Below are positions 17,201-25,740 of a DNA stretch of 37,454 bases, piece by piece. Source of the DNA: Propionibacteriaceae bacterium. Lineage in GTDB: Bacteria > Actinomycetota > Actinomycetes > Propionibacteriales > Propionibacteriaceae. Under the pieces are notes generated by a model that was not told the origin of the DNA, made no database searches, and was given only the letters and a program-made list of their open reading frames with translations. A program made the position numbers and the translations under genes. The stretch covers positions 1 to 37,454 of the forward strand of contig JADGPA010000206.1 of assembly GCA_017882685.1 (NCBI GenBank), read 5' to 3'. Position 1 is the stretch's first letter. Each line of letters starts with the position of its first letter.

Positions 17201-19801
17201 ATGAACGTGAGCTTCCCGGACGTAGCCGATCTCGATGCTGTCCCTACTGGTGACATGCCCGGCGACAAGGTGCAGATCACACCGGGCCACGTCGCAACGG
17301 CGCGCAGCATCTTCCCCCAACTGTGGCGCCTGCTGGAACCGGTGCTCGCTGCCAGTCCCCACCACCGCGCCGTGGTCTCCGTCCACGGTGGCTCAGGCGT
17401 CGGCAAGTCCGAGACCGGCTCGCTGCTGGCCCACGGACTCAACTCCCTCGGCGTCGGCGCGTACGTCCTGTCCGGCGACAACTACCCGCGGCGCGTCCCC
17501 TCAGCCAACGACGCCGAACGGCTGCGCACCTTCCGCGTCGGAGGCATACAGGGCCTGGTGGCCAGGCAGGACGACGACGACTCCGTCCGCACCGAGCTAG
17601 CTGCACTGCAGGCCCGCGACGCCGATGCCGACCCCCGGCAGGTGGCGGCGCATCCATGGCTGGCGACCTACCAGAAGGCCGGACGCGCGGCGCTGGTCGG
17701 CTACCTCGGAACCCCCAACGAGGTGGACTTCGACGAGGTCAACCGCATCCTCGCCGCCTTCCATGACGGAGCCGACAGCCTGCTGCTGAAGCGGATGGGC
17801 CGCACCCCGGACGCCCTCTGGTACGAAGAGGTGGACGTCTCCGGCACCCGGGTGATCGTCGTGGAATGGACGCATGGCTCCAGCGAGCACCTCGTCGGGG
17901 TCGACATCCCGATCCTGCTGAACAGCACGCCGGAGGAGACGCTGGCACACCGTCGCGCCCGCAGTCGGGACGGGGCGGTCGACAGCCCGTTCACAACGAT
18001 GGTGCTCGCACTCGAACAGGCGCGCCTGCGGTCGCAGGCATCCCGCGCTGCGATCATCGTCGCCCGCTCGGGCGAACTGCTCGACTATGACGGCTACCTG
18101 AGAGCCATGGGCGCCGCCCTGCCCACTGCCGGCACCATGCTGAACGTCTATCCCGACAGCATCGGCGGCACCCTCGCCGACCTGGTCGCGTTCATCCGGC
18201 GCCCCGAACTGAAGGACGTGTTCAGCTCTGCCTACGTGTTGCCGAGCGTCTTCAACACCGACCTCGACCGCGGGTTCTCCGTCATCGACTACAACCTGAG
18301 CGACCGGTTCGCGACGCTCGACAACCTCGCTGCGCTGGCCGAGGAGGGCATCGACTTCACGTTCGACTTCATCCTCAACCACGCCTCGGTGCTGTCACCG
18401 CAGTTCCAGGACATCATCGCCAACGGTCAACGCTCCACGTACGCCGACTTCTTCATCGACTGGAACGGGTTCTGGGCCGGCAACGGCGAGCTCACCCAGG
18501 GCGGCTATGTCCAGCCGCGCCCCGAGCTGATCAAGGACATGTTCTTCCGCAAGCCAGGCCTGCCGATCCTGATGGTCCGGCTGCCGGACGGCAGTGAGAA
18601 GCCGTACTGGAACACCTTCTACCAGGAGGTGCGCTACACCGTCCCGGATACCCAGGACCTCATGGCCGCCACCGGCCTGCAGTACGGCACCGCAGAGGTT
18701 CTGGCCGGTCGGCTGGCCGCCGTCCTCAACTCCGGTGGACGCCCGGCGGACGCCGACTTCACCGGCTACGAGGCCGTGCGCGACCGCGTGGTCGACCTTG
18801 TCGAGTCTCGACGCCGCTACCTGGGCCAGATGGACCTCAACATCAAGAGCCCGCTGGTCTGGGATTTCTACGCCGACACCCTCGACAAGCTGGCCGGCTA
18901 CGGGGCCCAGATCGTCCGACTGGACGCCTTCGCCTACGCGCCAAAGGAACCGGGGCTGAAGAACTTCCTCAACGACCCGGGCACGTGGGACCTGCTGGCG
19001 CGGGTGAAGGTGCTGGCCGACCGTCGGGGCCTGTTGCTGCTGCCGGAGATCCACTCCACCTACGCCGAGGGCATCCACGCCGCCATCGCCGCCAAGCGCT
19101 TCCTGACCTACGACTTCTTCCTTCCCGGACTGGTCATCGACGCCTTCGAGAACGCCGACGCCTCCGTGCTGAAGCGGTGGATCGGCGAGCTGCTCGGCCA
19201 GCAGATCCGGACGGTGAACATGCTCGGCTGCCACGACGGCATCCCGGTGCTGGACCTGAAGGGACTGCTGCCGGAGGAGCGCATCCAGGCGCTCATCGCG
19301 ACCATCAAGGGCCGTGGCGGCTACGTGAAGGACCTCCATGGCGCGAAGAACATCTACTACCAGGTGAACGCGACCTACTTCAGCGCGTTGGGGGAGAGCG
19401 AGGCCCGGCTGCTGCTTGCCCGCGCGATCCAGCTGTTCATGCCGGGCAAGCCGCAGGTCTGGTACCTCGACCTGTTCGCCGGCCGCAACGACCACGCTGC
19501 GGTGGATCGCGCGGGTGCGGGCGGGCACAAGGAGATCAACCGCACGAACCTGTCAGCTGAGGCCATTACCGCAGGCCTCGAGCAGCCGGTGGTCACCCGG
19601 CAGCTGGAACTCCTGCGTTTCCGCAACACCTTCGGCGCGTTCGGCTTCGACGCCACCTGCGAGCTGGCGGAGACCGGCCCACAGACGCTACGGATCAGCT
19701 GGTGCAGGGGTGGGCTCACCGCCACCCTCGACGCCGACCTCGCCGCCGGGACCTTCACGATCACCGCCGTCGGAGAGGACGGCTCCGAGCGGACCGTCTA
19801 G
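17201..19801 (+). CDS. Fusion protein: N-terminal P-loop kinase-like domain + C-terminal GH13 subfamily 18-like (sucrose/glucosyl phosphorylase-type) domain
   Basis: Walker A VVSVHGGSGVGKSETGSLL (aa 63-70) followed by a kinase-like region to about aa 300; GH13 region from about aa 314 with IVRLDAFAYAPKEPG (D575), LLLLPEIH (E616), TVNMLGCHDGIPVLDLKG (D679), YDFFLPGLVIDAF. Confidence 0.88.
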   Translation: MNVSFPDVADLDAVPTGDMPGDKVQITPGHVATARSIFPQLWRLLEPVLAASPHHRAVVSVHGGSGVGKSETGSLLAHGLNSLGVGAYVLSGDNYPRRVPSANDAERLRTFRVGGIQGLVARQDDDDSVRTELAALQARDADADPRQVAAHPWLATYQKAGRAALVGYLGTPNEVDFDEVNRILAAFHDGADSLLLKRMGRTPDALWYEEVDVSGTRVIVVEWTHGSSEHLVGVDIPILLNSTPEETLAHRRARSRDGAVDSPFTTMVLALEQARLRSQASRAAIIVARSGELLDYDGYLRAMGAALPTAGTMLNVYPDSIGGTLADLVAFIRRPELKDVFSSAYVLPSVFNTDLDRGFSVIDYNLSDRFATLDNLAALAEEGIDFTFDFILNHASVLSPQFQDIIANGQRSTYADFFIDWNGFWAGNGELTQGGYVQPRPELIKDMFFRKPGLPILMVRLPDGSEKPYWNTFYQEVRYTVPDTQDLMAATGLQYGTAEVLAGRLAAVLNSGGRPADADFTGYEAVRDRVVDLVESRRRYLGQMDLNIKSPLVWDFYADTLDKLAGYGAQIVRLDAFAYAPKEPGLKNFLNDPGTWDLLARVKVLADRRGLLLLPEIHSTYAEGIHAAIAAKRFLTYDFFLPGLVIDAFENADASVLKRWIGELLGQQIRTVNMLGCHDGIPVLDLKGLLPEERIQALIATIKGRGGYVKDLHGAKNIYYQVNATYFSALGESEARLLLARAIQLFMPGKPQVWYLDLFAGRNDHAAVDRAGAGGHKEINRTNLSAEAITAGLEQPVVTRQLELLRFRNTFGAFGFDATCELAETGPQTLRISWCRGGLTATLDADLAAGTFTITAVGEDGSERTV

Positions 19802-19816
19802 CCGCGCCCGACGCGT

Positions 19817-20454
19817 TCAGGAGAGCGGGTAGGCGACGTAGGCGAACCGGCGGCTATCCGGTGCCCAGCTCGGCACGTTGATGGTGCCCTGGCCGCCGAA
19901 GAGGTCGACGACGTCGCTGCCGACGCCGCCTAGCCCGAGAAGGCGGATGACCACGTCGAGGTCGGCGGGGTGGCCGAGCGTCCCGGCGGGGAAGCTGATG
20001 TAGACCACCTGGGTGCCGTCGGGGGAAACGTGCGCGAACCAATTCACCCGCTCGTCGTCGGTGAGTTGCTCGATGCCGGAGCCGTCCAGCCGCATCCGGA
20101 ACAGCTGCGAATGGCCCGCCACGTCTTAGCCCCGCTCGGAGTTGACACATGGTGGAGGTGCCCATCGAACCCGGACACGTAGGCGGCGGTACCGTCCGGG
20201 CTCAGCACGTGGTCGTCGTTCAGCAGCGGCAAGCCCGGGACCACGATCGGCTCGAGCTCGCCGCCGGCGGCGGGGACGCGCTGCAGCAGGCCATCACCGT
20301 TGACGATCAGCCAGTCGCCATCCACCGTCCAGTTCGGGGCCTCGAACAGCACCGACGTCGACTTCGCCACCAGCGTGCTGGCGCCGGTGGGCAGGTCATG
20401 GGTGAACAGCTGCGAGCGCTGTCCCGGCTGCAAGGTGCGGGGCTGCCGTTCCAT
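19817..20454 (-). pseudogene. TolB-like/WD40-like beta-propeller protein, frameshifted with an apparent internal deletion
   Basis: N-part MERQPRTLQPGQRSQLFTHDLPTGASTLVAKSTSVLFEAPNWTVDGDWLIVNGDGLLQRVPAAGG...SPDGTAAYVSGFDGHLHHV and C-part AGHSQLFRMRLDGSGIEQLTDDERVNWFAHVSPDGTQVVYISFPAGT...GGQGTINVPSWAPDSRRFAYVAYP lie in different frames. Confidence 0.85.
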
Positions 20455-20539
20455 AGCGATCCTCCTCGTCGTGGCCACGTCGCCACCAGCTGCGCTCGGC
20501 GACAGTTGGTCGCTTCGGCGCCCACGATATGGCACTCTT

Positions 20540-20553
20540 TGAGAGCGATCTCA
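20540..20553. promoter_or_regulatory. Candidate LacI-family operator TGAGAGCGATCTCA
   Basis: One base from the perfect palindrome TGAGAGCGCTCTCA; upstream of the tatA-like gene. Confidence 0.45.
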
Positions 20554-20611
20554 GATGGCGGCTTGCGGGCGGCAGGAGAATCGCACGAGCCCGATGAAGA
20601 AGGAGAGCCTC

Positions 20612-20800
20612 ATGAGTCTTGGCGGTTGGGAATGGGTCATCATCGCTGTCGTGGCGCTGCTGCTGTTCGGTGGCGCGCGGTTGGCCAACTTCGGCAAGGG
20701 TGCCGGGCAGGCGATCCGCGGCTTCAAGGACGAGATCAAGCCCACCTCCACTGACGCCGCCGCGAAGCCGTCCGACGACGACGCCGGCCCGAAGGCCTGA
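20612..20800 (+). CDS. TatA/E-type twin-arginine translocase subunit
   Basis: MSLGGWEWVIIAVVALLLFGGARLANFGKGAGQAIRGFKDEIK: N-terminal TM + F-G hinge + amphipathic helix, 62 aa. Confidence 0.9.
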   Translation: MSLGGWEWVIIAVVALLLFGGARLANFGKGAGQAIRGFKDEIKPTSTDAAAKPSDDDAGPKA

Positions 20801-20819
20801 TTCGAGGAAGTCCCGTGGC

Positions 20820-20839
20820 CTCGGCCCGGGTGGGCCGAG
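20820..20839 (+). terminator. Hairpin downstream of tatA-like gene
   Basis: ctcggccc-gggt-gggccgag, 8-bp perfect stem. Confidence 0.5.
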
Positions 20840-21079
20840 ATGGGAACCGTGCCCGTTCGGGACGTGGTCCGCGGGTGAAGAATCAGGAACCGTCCCCGCA
20901 TTGCCCGGACGGGACCTGGCTGGACCGACCGACCGGCCGTCCGATCCGTTGCGGATGCGGCCGTGCTCCATCCGGTGCGCTGAGGCGTCCCGGAGCAGCC
21001 TCCACGCTCTGTGAGCGCCGGTTCCGCCTCATATGTATCGGGCCGATAACGATCAGCGCAAGAGGCCGGTAATTTTGCA

Positions 21080-21097
21080 TGAGAGCCGATGAGAGCG
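21080..21097. promoter_or_regulatory. Direct repeat of TGAGAGC boxes (candidate regulator binding)
   Basis: tgagagccga tgagagcg: two boxes exactly 10 bp apart, upstream of the GH2 gene. Confidence 0.4.
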
Positions 21098-21212
21098 TTT
21101 GCGGTCTGTGCTAGCTTGCCCACAGTTGGCTGCAACGCTGCGGTGGTGGCGGGTCCTCAGGACAGCAGCCGGCACCCGGTCGGACCGGGGTCGTCGGGGT
21201 CAAGGAGGACTC

Positions 21213-23792
21213 GTGGGGCAGGGTTGGCTGGATCTGGCTGAGGCCACGTGGACAGTGCGCGCGGACGTGTCCGCCCAAGGCTGGCCAACGGTCCCAGAGG
21301 ATCTTCGTAACCAACTCGCCGCGGGTATTCCGGCCACCGTGCCTGGTGTGGTGCACACCGACCTGCTCGCTGAGGGCCTGATCGACGACCCGTATCTCGG
21401 CACCGCTGAGGCCGACCAGCACTGGGTGGGCCAGCAGGCCTGGACCTACCGTGCCGAATTCGAGCTCGCCGCCTACGCCGGCGAATTGAAGGCCGAGTTC
21501 TGCGAGCTGCTCTGCGACGGCCTCGACACCATTGCGGAGGTGTTCTGCAACGGCACATCGGTCGGCGGCTCGGTCAACATGCACCGCCGCAACATCTTCT
21601 CCGTCGGGAGCCTGCTCCAGGTCGGAACGAACGTCATCGAGGTCGTCTTCGCGCCCGTGCTGGAGTACATCGCGCAGATGGCGGCACTGGTCGGCGAGCG
21701 GGTCCACGTCGAGCGCGACCCCTACAACCTGGTGCGCAAGATGGCCTGCAACTTCGGCTGGGACTGGGGGCCGCGCCTGATCACCGCCGGCATCTGGAAG
21801 ACCATCGGCCTGCGCAGCTGGGACACCGCCCGTATCACCGACCTCGCCGTCTTCGCCACCGCCACCCCGAACGGCTCCGGCGGCTGGGACGGCGAGCTGC
21901 GCGTGCACGTCCAGGTGTCCGGAAGCACCAGGTTCGCAGCCCTCACCGTGCGGGTGCACGGAGTCGGCGCGACCCACGCCGACGCTGAGGCAGGAGTGCC
22001 GGCGGAGGACTGGACAGAGATCGTCGTACCGATCAGCGACATCGAGCCGTGGTGGCCGCACAGCATCGGCGACCAGCCGCTCTACAACGTCGACGTGATG
22101 CTCCACAACGACGTCGCCGTCCTCGACGAGGTGCGGCGCGAGACCGGCTTCCGCAGCATCGAGCTCGACACCACGCCGGACGCCGACGGCACCGGCGAGA
22201 CCTTCGGCCTGCGGCTCAACGGCGAGCTGTTGTTCGTCCGTGGCATGGACTGGATCCCCGACGACTGCTTCCCGAGCCGGATCACCCCCGAGCGTTACCG
22301 CGAGCGGGTGCAGCAGGCCAAGGACGCCAACGTCGACCTGCTGCGTATCTGGGGCGGCGGAATCTACGAGCAGGCCGATTTCTACAAGGCCTGCGACGAG
22401 CTGGGCGTCATGGTGTGGCAGGACTTCTGCCTCGCCTGCGCGGCCTATCCCGAGGAGGAGCCGTTCCGCTTCGAGGTGGAGGCGGAGGCCCGCGACAACG
22501 TGATCCGGCTGTCAGCCCACCCCTCGCTGGTGATCTGGAACGGCAACAACGAGTGCATCTGGGGCTTCCACGACTGGAACTGGGCAGAGCAGCTCGGCGA
22601 TCGTACGTGGGGCGCCGGCTACTACTACGACCTGTTCCCGAAGGTCCTCGCTGAGCTCGACCCGTCCCGTCCGTACTGGCCCGGCAGCCCATCGTCGGGT
22701 CCGGCAGAGGTGGCCAAGGGCCTGCAGCCCAACGACATGAACTACGGCTGCGTGCACATCTGGGACGTCTGGAACGAGCGCGACTACACCGGCTACGACG
22801 CCTACTCCCCGCGATTCGTCTCCGAGTTCGGCTACCAAGGCCCCGCCACCTGGGCCACCTGGGTCCGCACGCTCGCCCCGGAGGACCGCAGCGCCACCTC
22901 CGCGACGATGCTGGTACACCAGAAGGCCGCCGGCGGTAACACCAAGCTCAACAACGGCATCGCCGGCCACCTGCCCGCTCCCGGTGAGGGCGCCGAGGAC
23001 TTCGACGAGTGGCTGTTCGCGATGCAGTTGCAGCAGGCCCGCGCGGTGCGTTACGGCATCGAGCGGTGGCGTTCGCTGCGTGCTCGCTGCCTCGGCTCGA
23101 TCGTGTGGCAGCTCAATGACTGCTGGCCGGTGACCTCCTGGGCAGCCCTCGACCTCGGCACCAACGCTGCCGGACAGCCTGTCGCTCGCCGCAAGCCGCT
23201 GTGGTACGCGGTGCGTTCGGCCTACGCCGACCACGCGATCACCCTGCAGACCGAGCCCGAGGGCCGACGCCTCGCGCTGGTCAACGACGGCGTCGAGGAC
23301 TGGCACGCCACCGGTGCCGTCGAACTGCGTCGCCTCGGCGGTGAGGTGCTGTGGACGCTACCGCTGGACGCAGTTGTCCCGATCCGCGAACGTGCGGACG
23401 TTGCCGTCGACGCCCCGGTGCCCGATGACGCAGCAGATCTCGCCCTCGTTGTCACCGTCGCCGGCGCGGAACGGTACGTGAAGCTCCTCGTTGAGGACGT
23501 CGCGGCAGCCATCCCCGCGCCCGCCCTCGAAGCGACGGCCACAGCAACAGCAACCGGCGCTGCCGTGACGGTGGTGGCAGGCAGCTTCCTGCGGACGCTG
23601 TGCCTGTTCGCCGACCGCGTCGCCGAGGACGCAACGACCGACACCATGATGGTCGACCTCTTCCCCGGCGAATCCCACACCTTCGACGTGGTCGGCGACC
23701 TCAAGGGCATCGAGCTGTCAACGCTCACCAGCCCGACAGTGCTGCGTTCCCTGACCGTCCCGCTCTCCCTCGGAGCCGCCCGGGAGAGATGA
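21213..23792 (+). CDS. Glycoside hydrolase family 2, beta-mannosidase-like
   Basis: GTG start preceded by AAGGAGG; IPATVPGVVHTDLLAEGLIDDPYLGTAEADQHWVGQQAWTYRAEFEL, MACNFGWDWGPRL, RIWGGGIYEQADFYKACDELGVMVWQDFCLACAAYP, LVIWNGNNECIWGF, FVSEFGYQGPATW. Confidence 0.93.
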   Translation: MGQGWLDLAEATWTVRADVSAQGWPTVPEDLRNQLAAGIPATVPGVVHTDLLAEGLIDDPYLGTAEADQHWVGQQAWTYRAEFELAAYAGELKAEFCELLCDGLDTIAEVFCNGTSVGGSVNMHRRNIFSVGSLLQVGTNVIEVVFAPVLEYIAQMAALVGERVHVERDPYNLVRKMACNFGWDWGPRLITAGIWKTIGLRSWDTARITDLAVFATATPNGSGGWDGELRVHVQVSGSTRFAALTVRVHGVGATHADAEAGVPAEDWTEIVVPISDIEPWWPHSIGDQPLYNVDVMLHNDVAVLDEVRRETGFRSIELDTTPDADGTGETFGLRLNGELLFVRGMDWIPDDCFPSRITPERYRERVQQAKDANVDLLRIWGGGIYEQADFYKACDELGVMVWQDFCLACAAYPEEEPFRFEVEAEARDNVIRLSAHPSLVIWNGNNECIWGFHDWNWAEQLGDRTWGAGYYYDLFPKVLAELDPSRPYWPGSPSSGPAEVAKGLQPNDMNYGCVHIWDVWNERDYTGYDAYSPRFVSEFGYQGPATWATWVRTLAPEDRSATSATMLVHQKAAGGNTKLNNGIAGHLPAPGEGAEDFDEWLFAMQLQQARAVRYGIERWRSLRARCLGSIVWQLNDCWPVTSWAALDLGTNAAGQPVARRKPLWYAVRSAYADHAITLQTEPEGRRLALVNDGVEDWHATGAVELRRLGGEVLWTLPLDAVVPIRERADVAVDAPVPDDAADLALVVTVAGAERYVKLLVEDVAAAIPAPALEATATATATGAAVTVVAGSFLRTLCLFADRVAEDATTDTMMVDLFPGESHTFDVVGDLKGIELSTLTSPTVLRSLTVPLSLGAARER

Positions 23793-23899
23793 GCGCGCAG
23801 ACCCGGTCCTCGCCGGGCACCTTCAACCGAACTCAAGTCAACGAAGACTCAACAACACCAACGGACCCCGGAGCGGGGCCAGTCAACAGGAGGAACTCA

Positions 23900-25708
23900 A
23901 TGTCAGATTCCGTCTTCGAAAAGCCGTCTCGCCGCTCGTTCATCAAGATCGGCGGCCTGGCGATCGGTGGCCTCGCCCTCGCGGCGTGTGCACCGAAGGC
24001 CAGCACCGGCTCCACCGGCGCAACCGGCGGCACGGAAGCCAAGCTCGGCGTCGGCAACAACGGCCAGGTCGGCAAGGGCCGCGCCGGCGCCACCGGTGAC
24101 AGCCTGCTGATCGCGGGCTTCCAGTGGGGGCCCCCGGCCACTTTCAACCCGCTGTCCCCGACGGCCGCCTGGCCGGCAGCAGCCAACGTGATGCAGATCG
24201 TGTACGAAACCTTGCTCCGCTGGAACATCGCGACCGGTGAGGTCATGCCTGGCCTTGCCAAGGAGTACAAGCTCGACGGCACCAAGACCATCACCCTGAC
24301 CATGCAGGACGGCGTCACCTTCTCAGACGCCTCCCCCTGCACCGCCAAGGATGTCGTGGCGTCCTTCGAGCTCGGCAAGAAGAACACCGGCATCTCGACA
24401 GCTGCCTTCTGGGCCGCGGCCGACGCCATCGAGGCGCCTGACGACAAGACCGTCGTGGTCACCGTCAGCGCGAAGACCAAGAATGTCGGCCAGGTGTTGC
24501 GCATGCTCACCGAGACCTACATCCTGCCGGCGGCCGTGTTCTCGAAGATCGCCGACGACAAGCTGCCCACCGAGATCATGGACAAGCCGATTGGCACCGG
24601 CCCGTTCACGCTGAGCAAGGCCGACCAGACCCAGGTCGTACTGGCCCTCAACGAGAAGTACTGGGGCCAGACGTTCTACGGCGGCCTCCCGGTGATGAAG
24701 CAGATCATCCACCCGATCTTCAAGTCCAACGAGGATGGCAACATCAAGTTCCAGGCCGGTGAGCTGGACATCATGCAGCAGTTCGTCTCCCAGATCTGGA
24801 AGATGTGGGAAGGCGGCAAGCCGGTCGGCACCTACCTCAAGGACAAGCCGTACTACGTCCCGGGTTCGATGCCGATGCTGCTGATGAACACCACCAAGAA
24901 GGGCCTCGACAACGCCGTCGTCCGCAAGGCAATCGCCTCTGCCATCGACTACGCGTCGATCGCAGAGACCGCCATGTCGGGCTACTCGGCTGAGGTTCAG
25001 CCCAGCCTGATCCTGCCGTCCGGCGCGGAGAGCAAGTTCTTCAACAAGGAAGATGCTGCGGCCAACGGCTGGAAGTTCGACGCCGCTGCAGCTGAGAAGC
25101 TGCTCACCGACGCCGGCGCGAAGAAGGGCAGTGACGGCGTTTACGTCCTCGACGGCACTCGCGTCGGCCCGTACAAGCTGATCACCCCGACCGGATGGAC
25201 CGACTGGAACGCATCCTGCGAGATCATCGCGAAGAGTCTGAAGGCCATCGGCATCGACTGCTCGACCAACTTCCCGCAGCAGGCGGAGACCACCCAGGCC
25301 ATCCAGGGCGGCTCCTTCGACATGGCGGTCTGGTACGTCTCGGGTGTGAACCCGGCCACCCCATGGGCCCGGTTCAAGGACATCATGAGCCAGTCCGAGG
25401 TGCAGCCGATCGGAAAGACCACCTTCGCCAACTACGGTCGCTGGAAGAACGACGCCGTTGAGGCACTGCTCACCGAGGCCTCCCAGGCCACCGATGACGC
25501 ATCGAAGAAGGCGGCCTACGACAAGCTCGACGCGCTCTACCGCAAGGAAGTGCCCGCCTGCCCGATCATGTACCGTCCCGACGAGTTCTACGAGTACAAC
25601 GCGACCAACTTCTTCAACTGGCCCGATGAGAAGAACAGCTACGCTCCGCCGATGTTCCGCGGCGCCGGCAATACGTGGATGTACAAGATCAAGAAGATCG
25701 CCGGCTGA
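23900..25708 (+). CDS. ABC transporter substrate-binding protein, family 5 (peptide/oligosaccharide type), Tat-type lipoprotein
   Basis: ATG after aggagg; twin-Arg signal RRSFIK and lipobox LAAC; family 5 features (LLIAGFQWGPPATFNPLSP, ITLTMQDGVTFSDASPCTAKDVVASFE). Confidence 0.93.
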   Translation: MSDSVFEKPSRRSFIKIGGLAIGGLALAACAPKASTGSTGATGGTEAKLGVGNNGQVGKGRAGATGDSLLIAGFQWGPPATFNPLSPTAAWPAAANVMQIVYETLLRWNIATGEVMPGLAKEYKLDGTKTITLTMQDGVTFSDASPCTAKDVVASFELGKKNTGISTAAFWAAADAIEAPDDKTVVVTVSAKTKNVGQVLRMLTETYILPAAVFSKIADDKLPTEIMDKPIGTGPFTLSKADQTQVVLALNEKYWGQTFYGGLPVMKQIIHPIFKSNEDGNIKFQAGELDIMQQFVSQIWKMWEGGKPVGTYLKDKPYYVPGSMPMLLMNTTKKGLDNAVVRKAIASAIDYASIAETAMSGYSAEVQPSLILPSGAESKFFNKEDAAANGWKFDAAAAEKLLTDAGAKKGSDGVYVLDGTRVGPYKLITPTGWTDWNASCEIIAKSLKAIGIDCSTNFPQQAETTQAIQGGSFDMAVWYVSGVNPATPWARFKDIMSQSEVQPIGKTTFANYGRWKNDAVEALLTEASQATDDASKKAAYDKLDALYRKEVPACPIMYRPDEFYEYNATNFFNWPDEKNSYAPPMFRGAGNTWMYKIKKIAG

Positions 25709-25740
25709 AGCAGCGACGGTTCTAGGAAAGTTGGATTGCC

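Noticed and set aside
20149-20754. 201-aa plus-strand ORF running into tatA
   Set aside because: Out of frame with tatA and antisense to the TolB-like pseudogene; no family motifs.
23870-23884. ggagcggggccagtc before the SBP RBS as another copy of the 1.7-kb repeat
   Set aside because: 14/15 match but short and GC-rich, with no matching flank; likely chance without genome-wide support.
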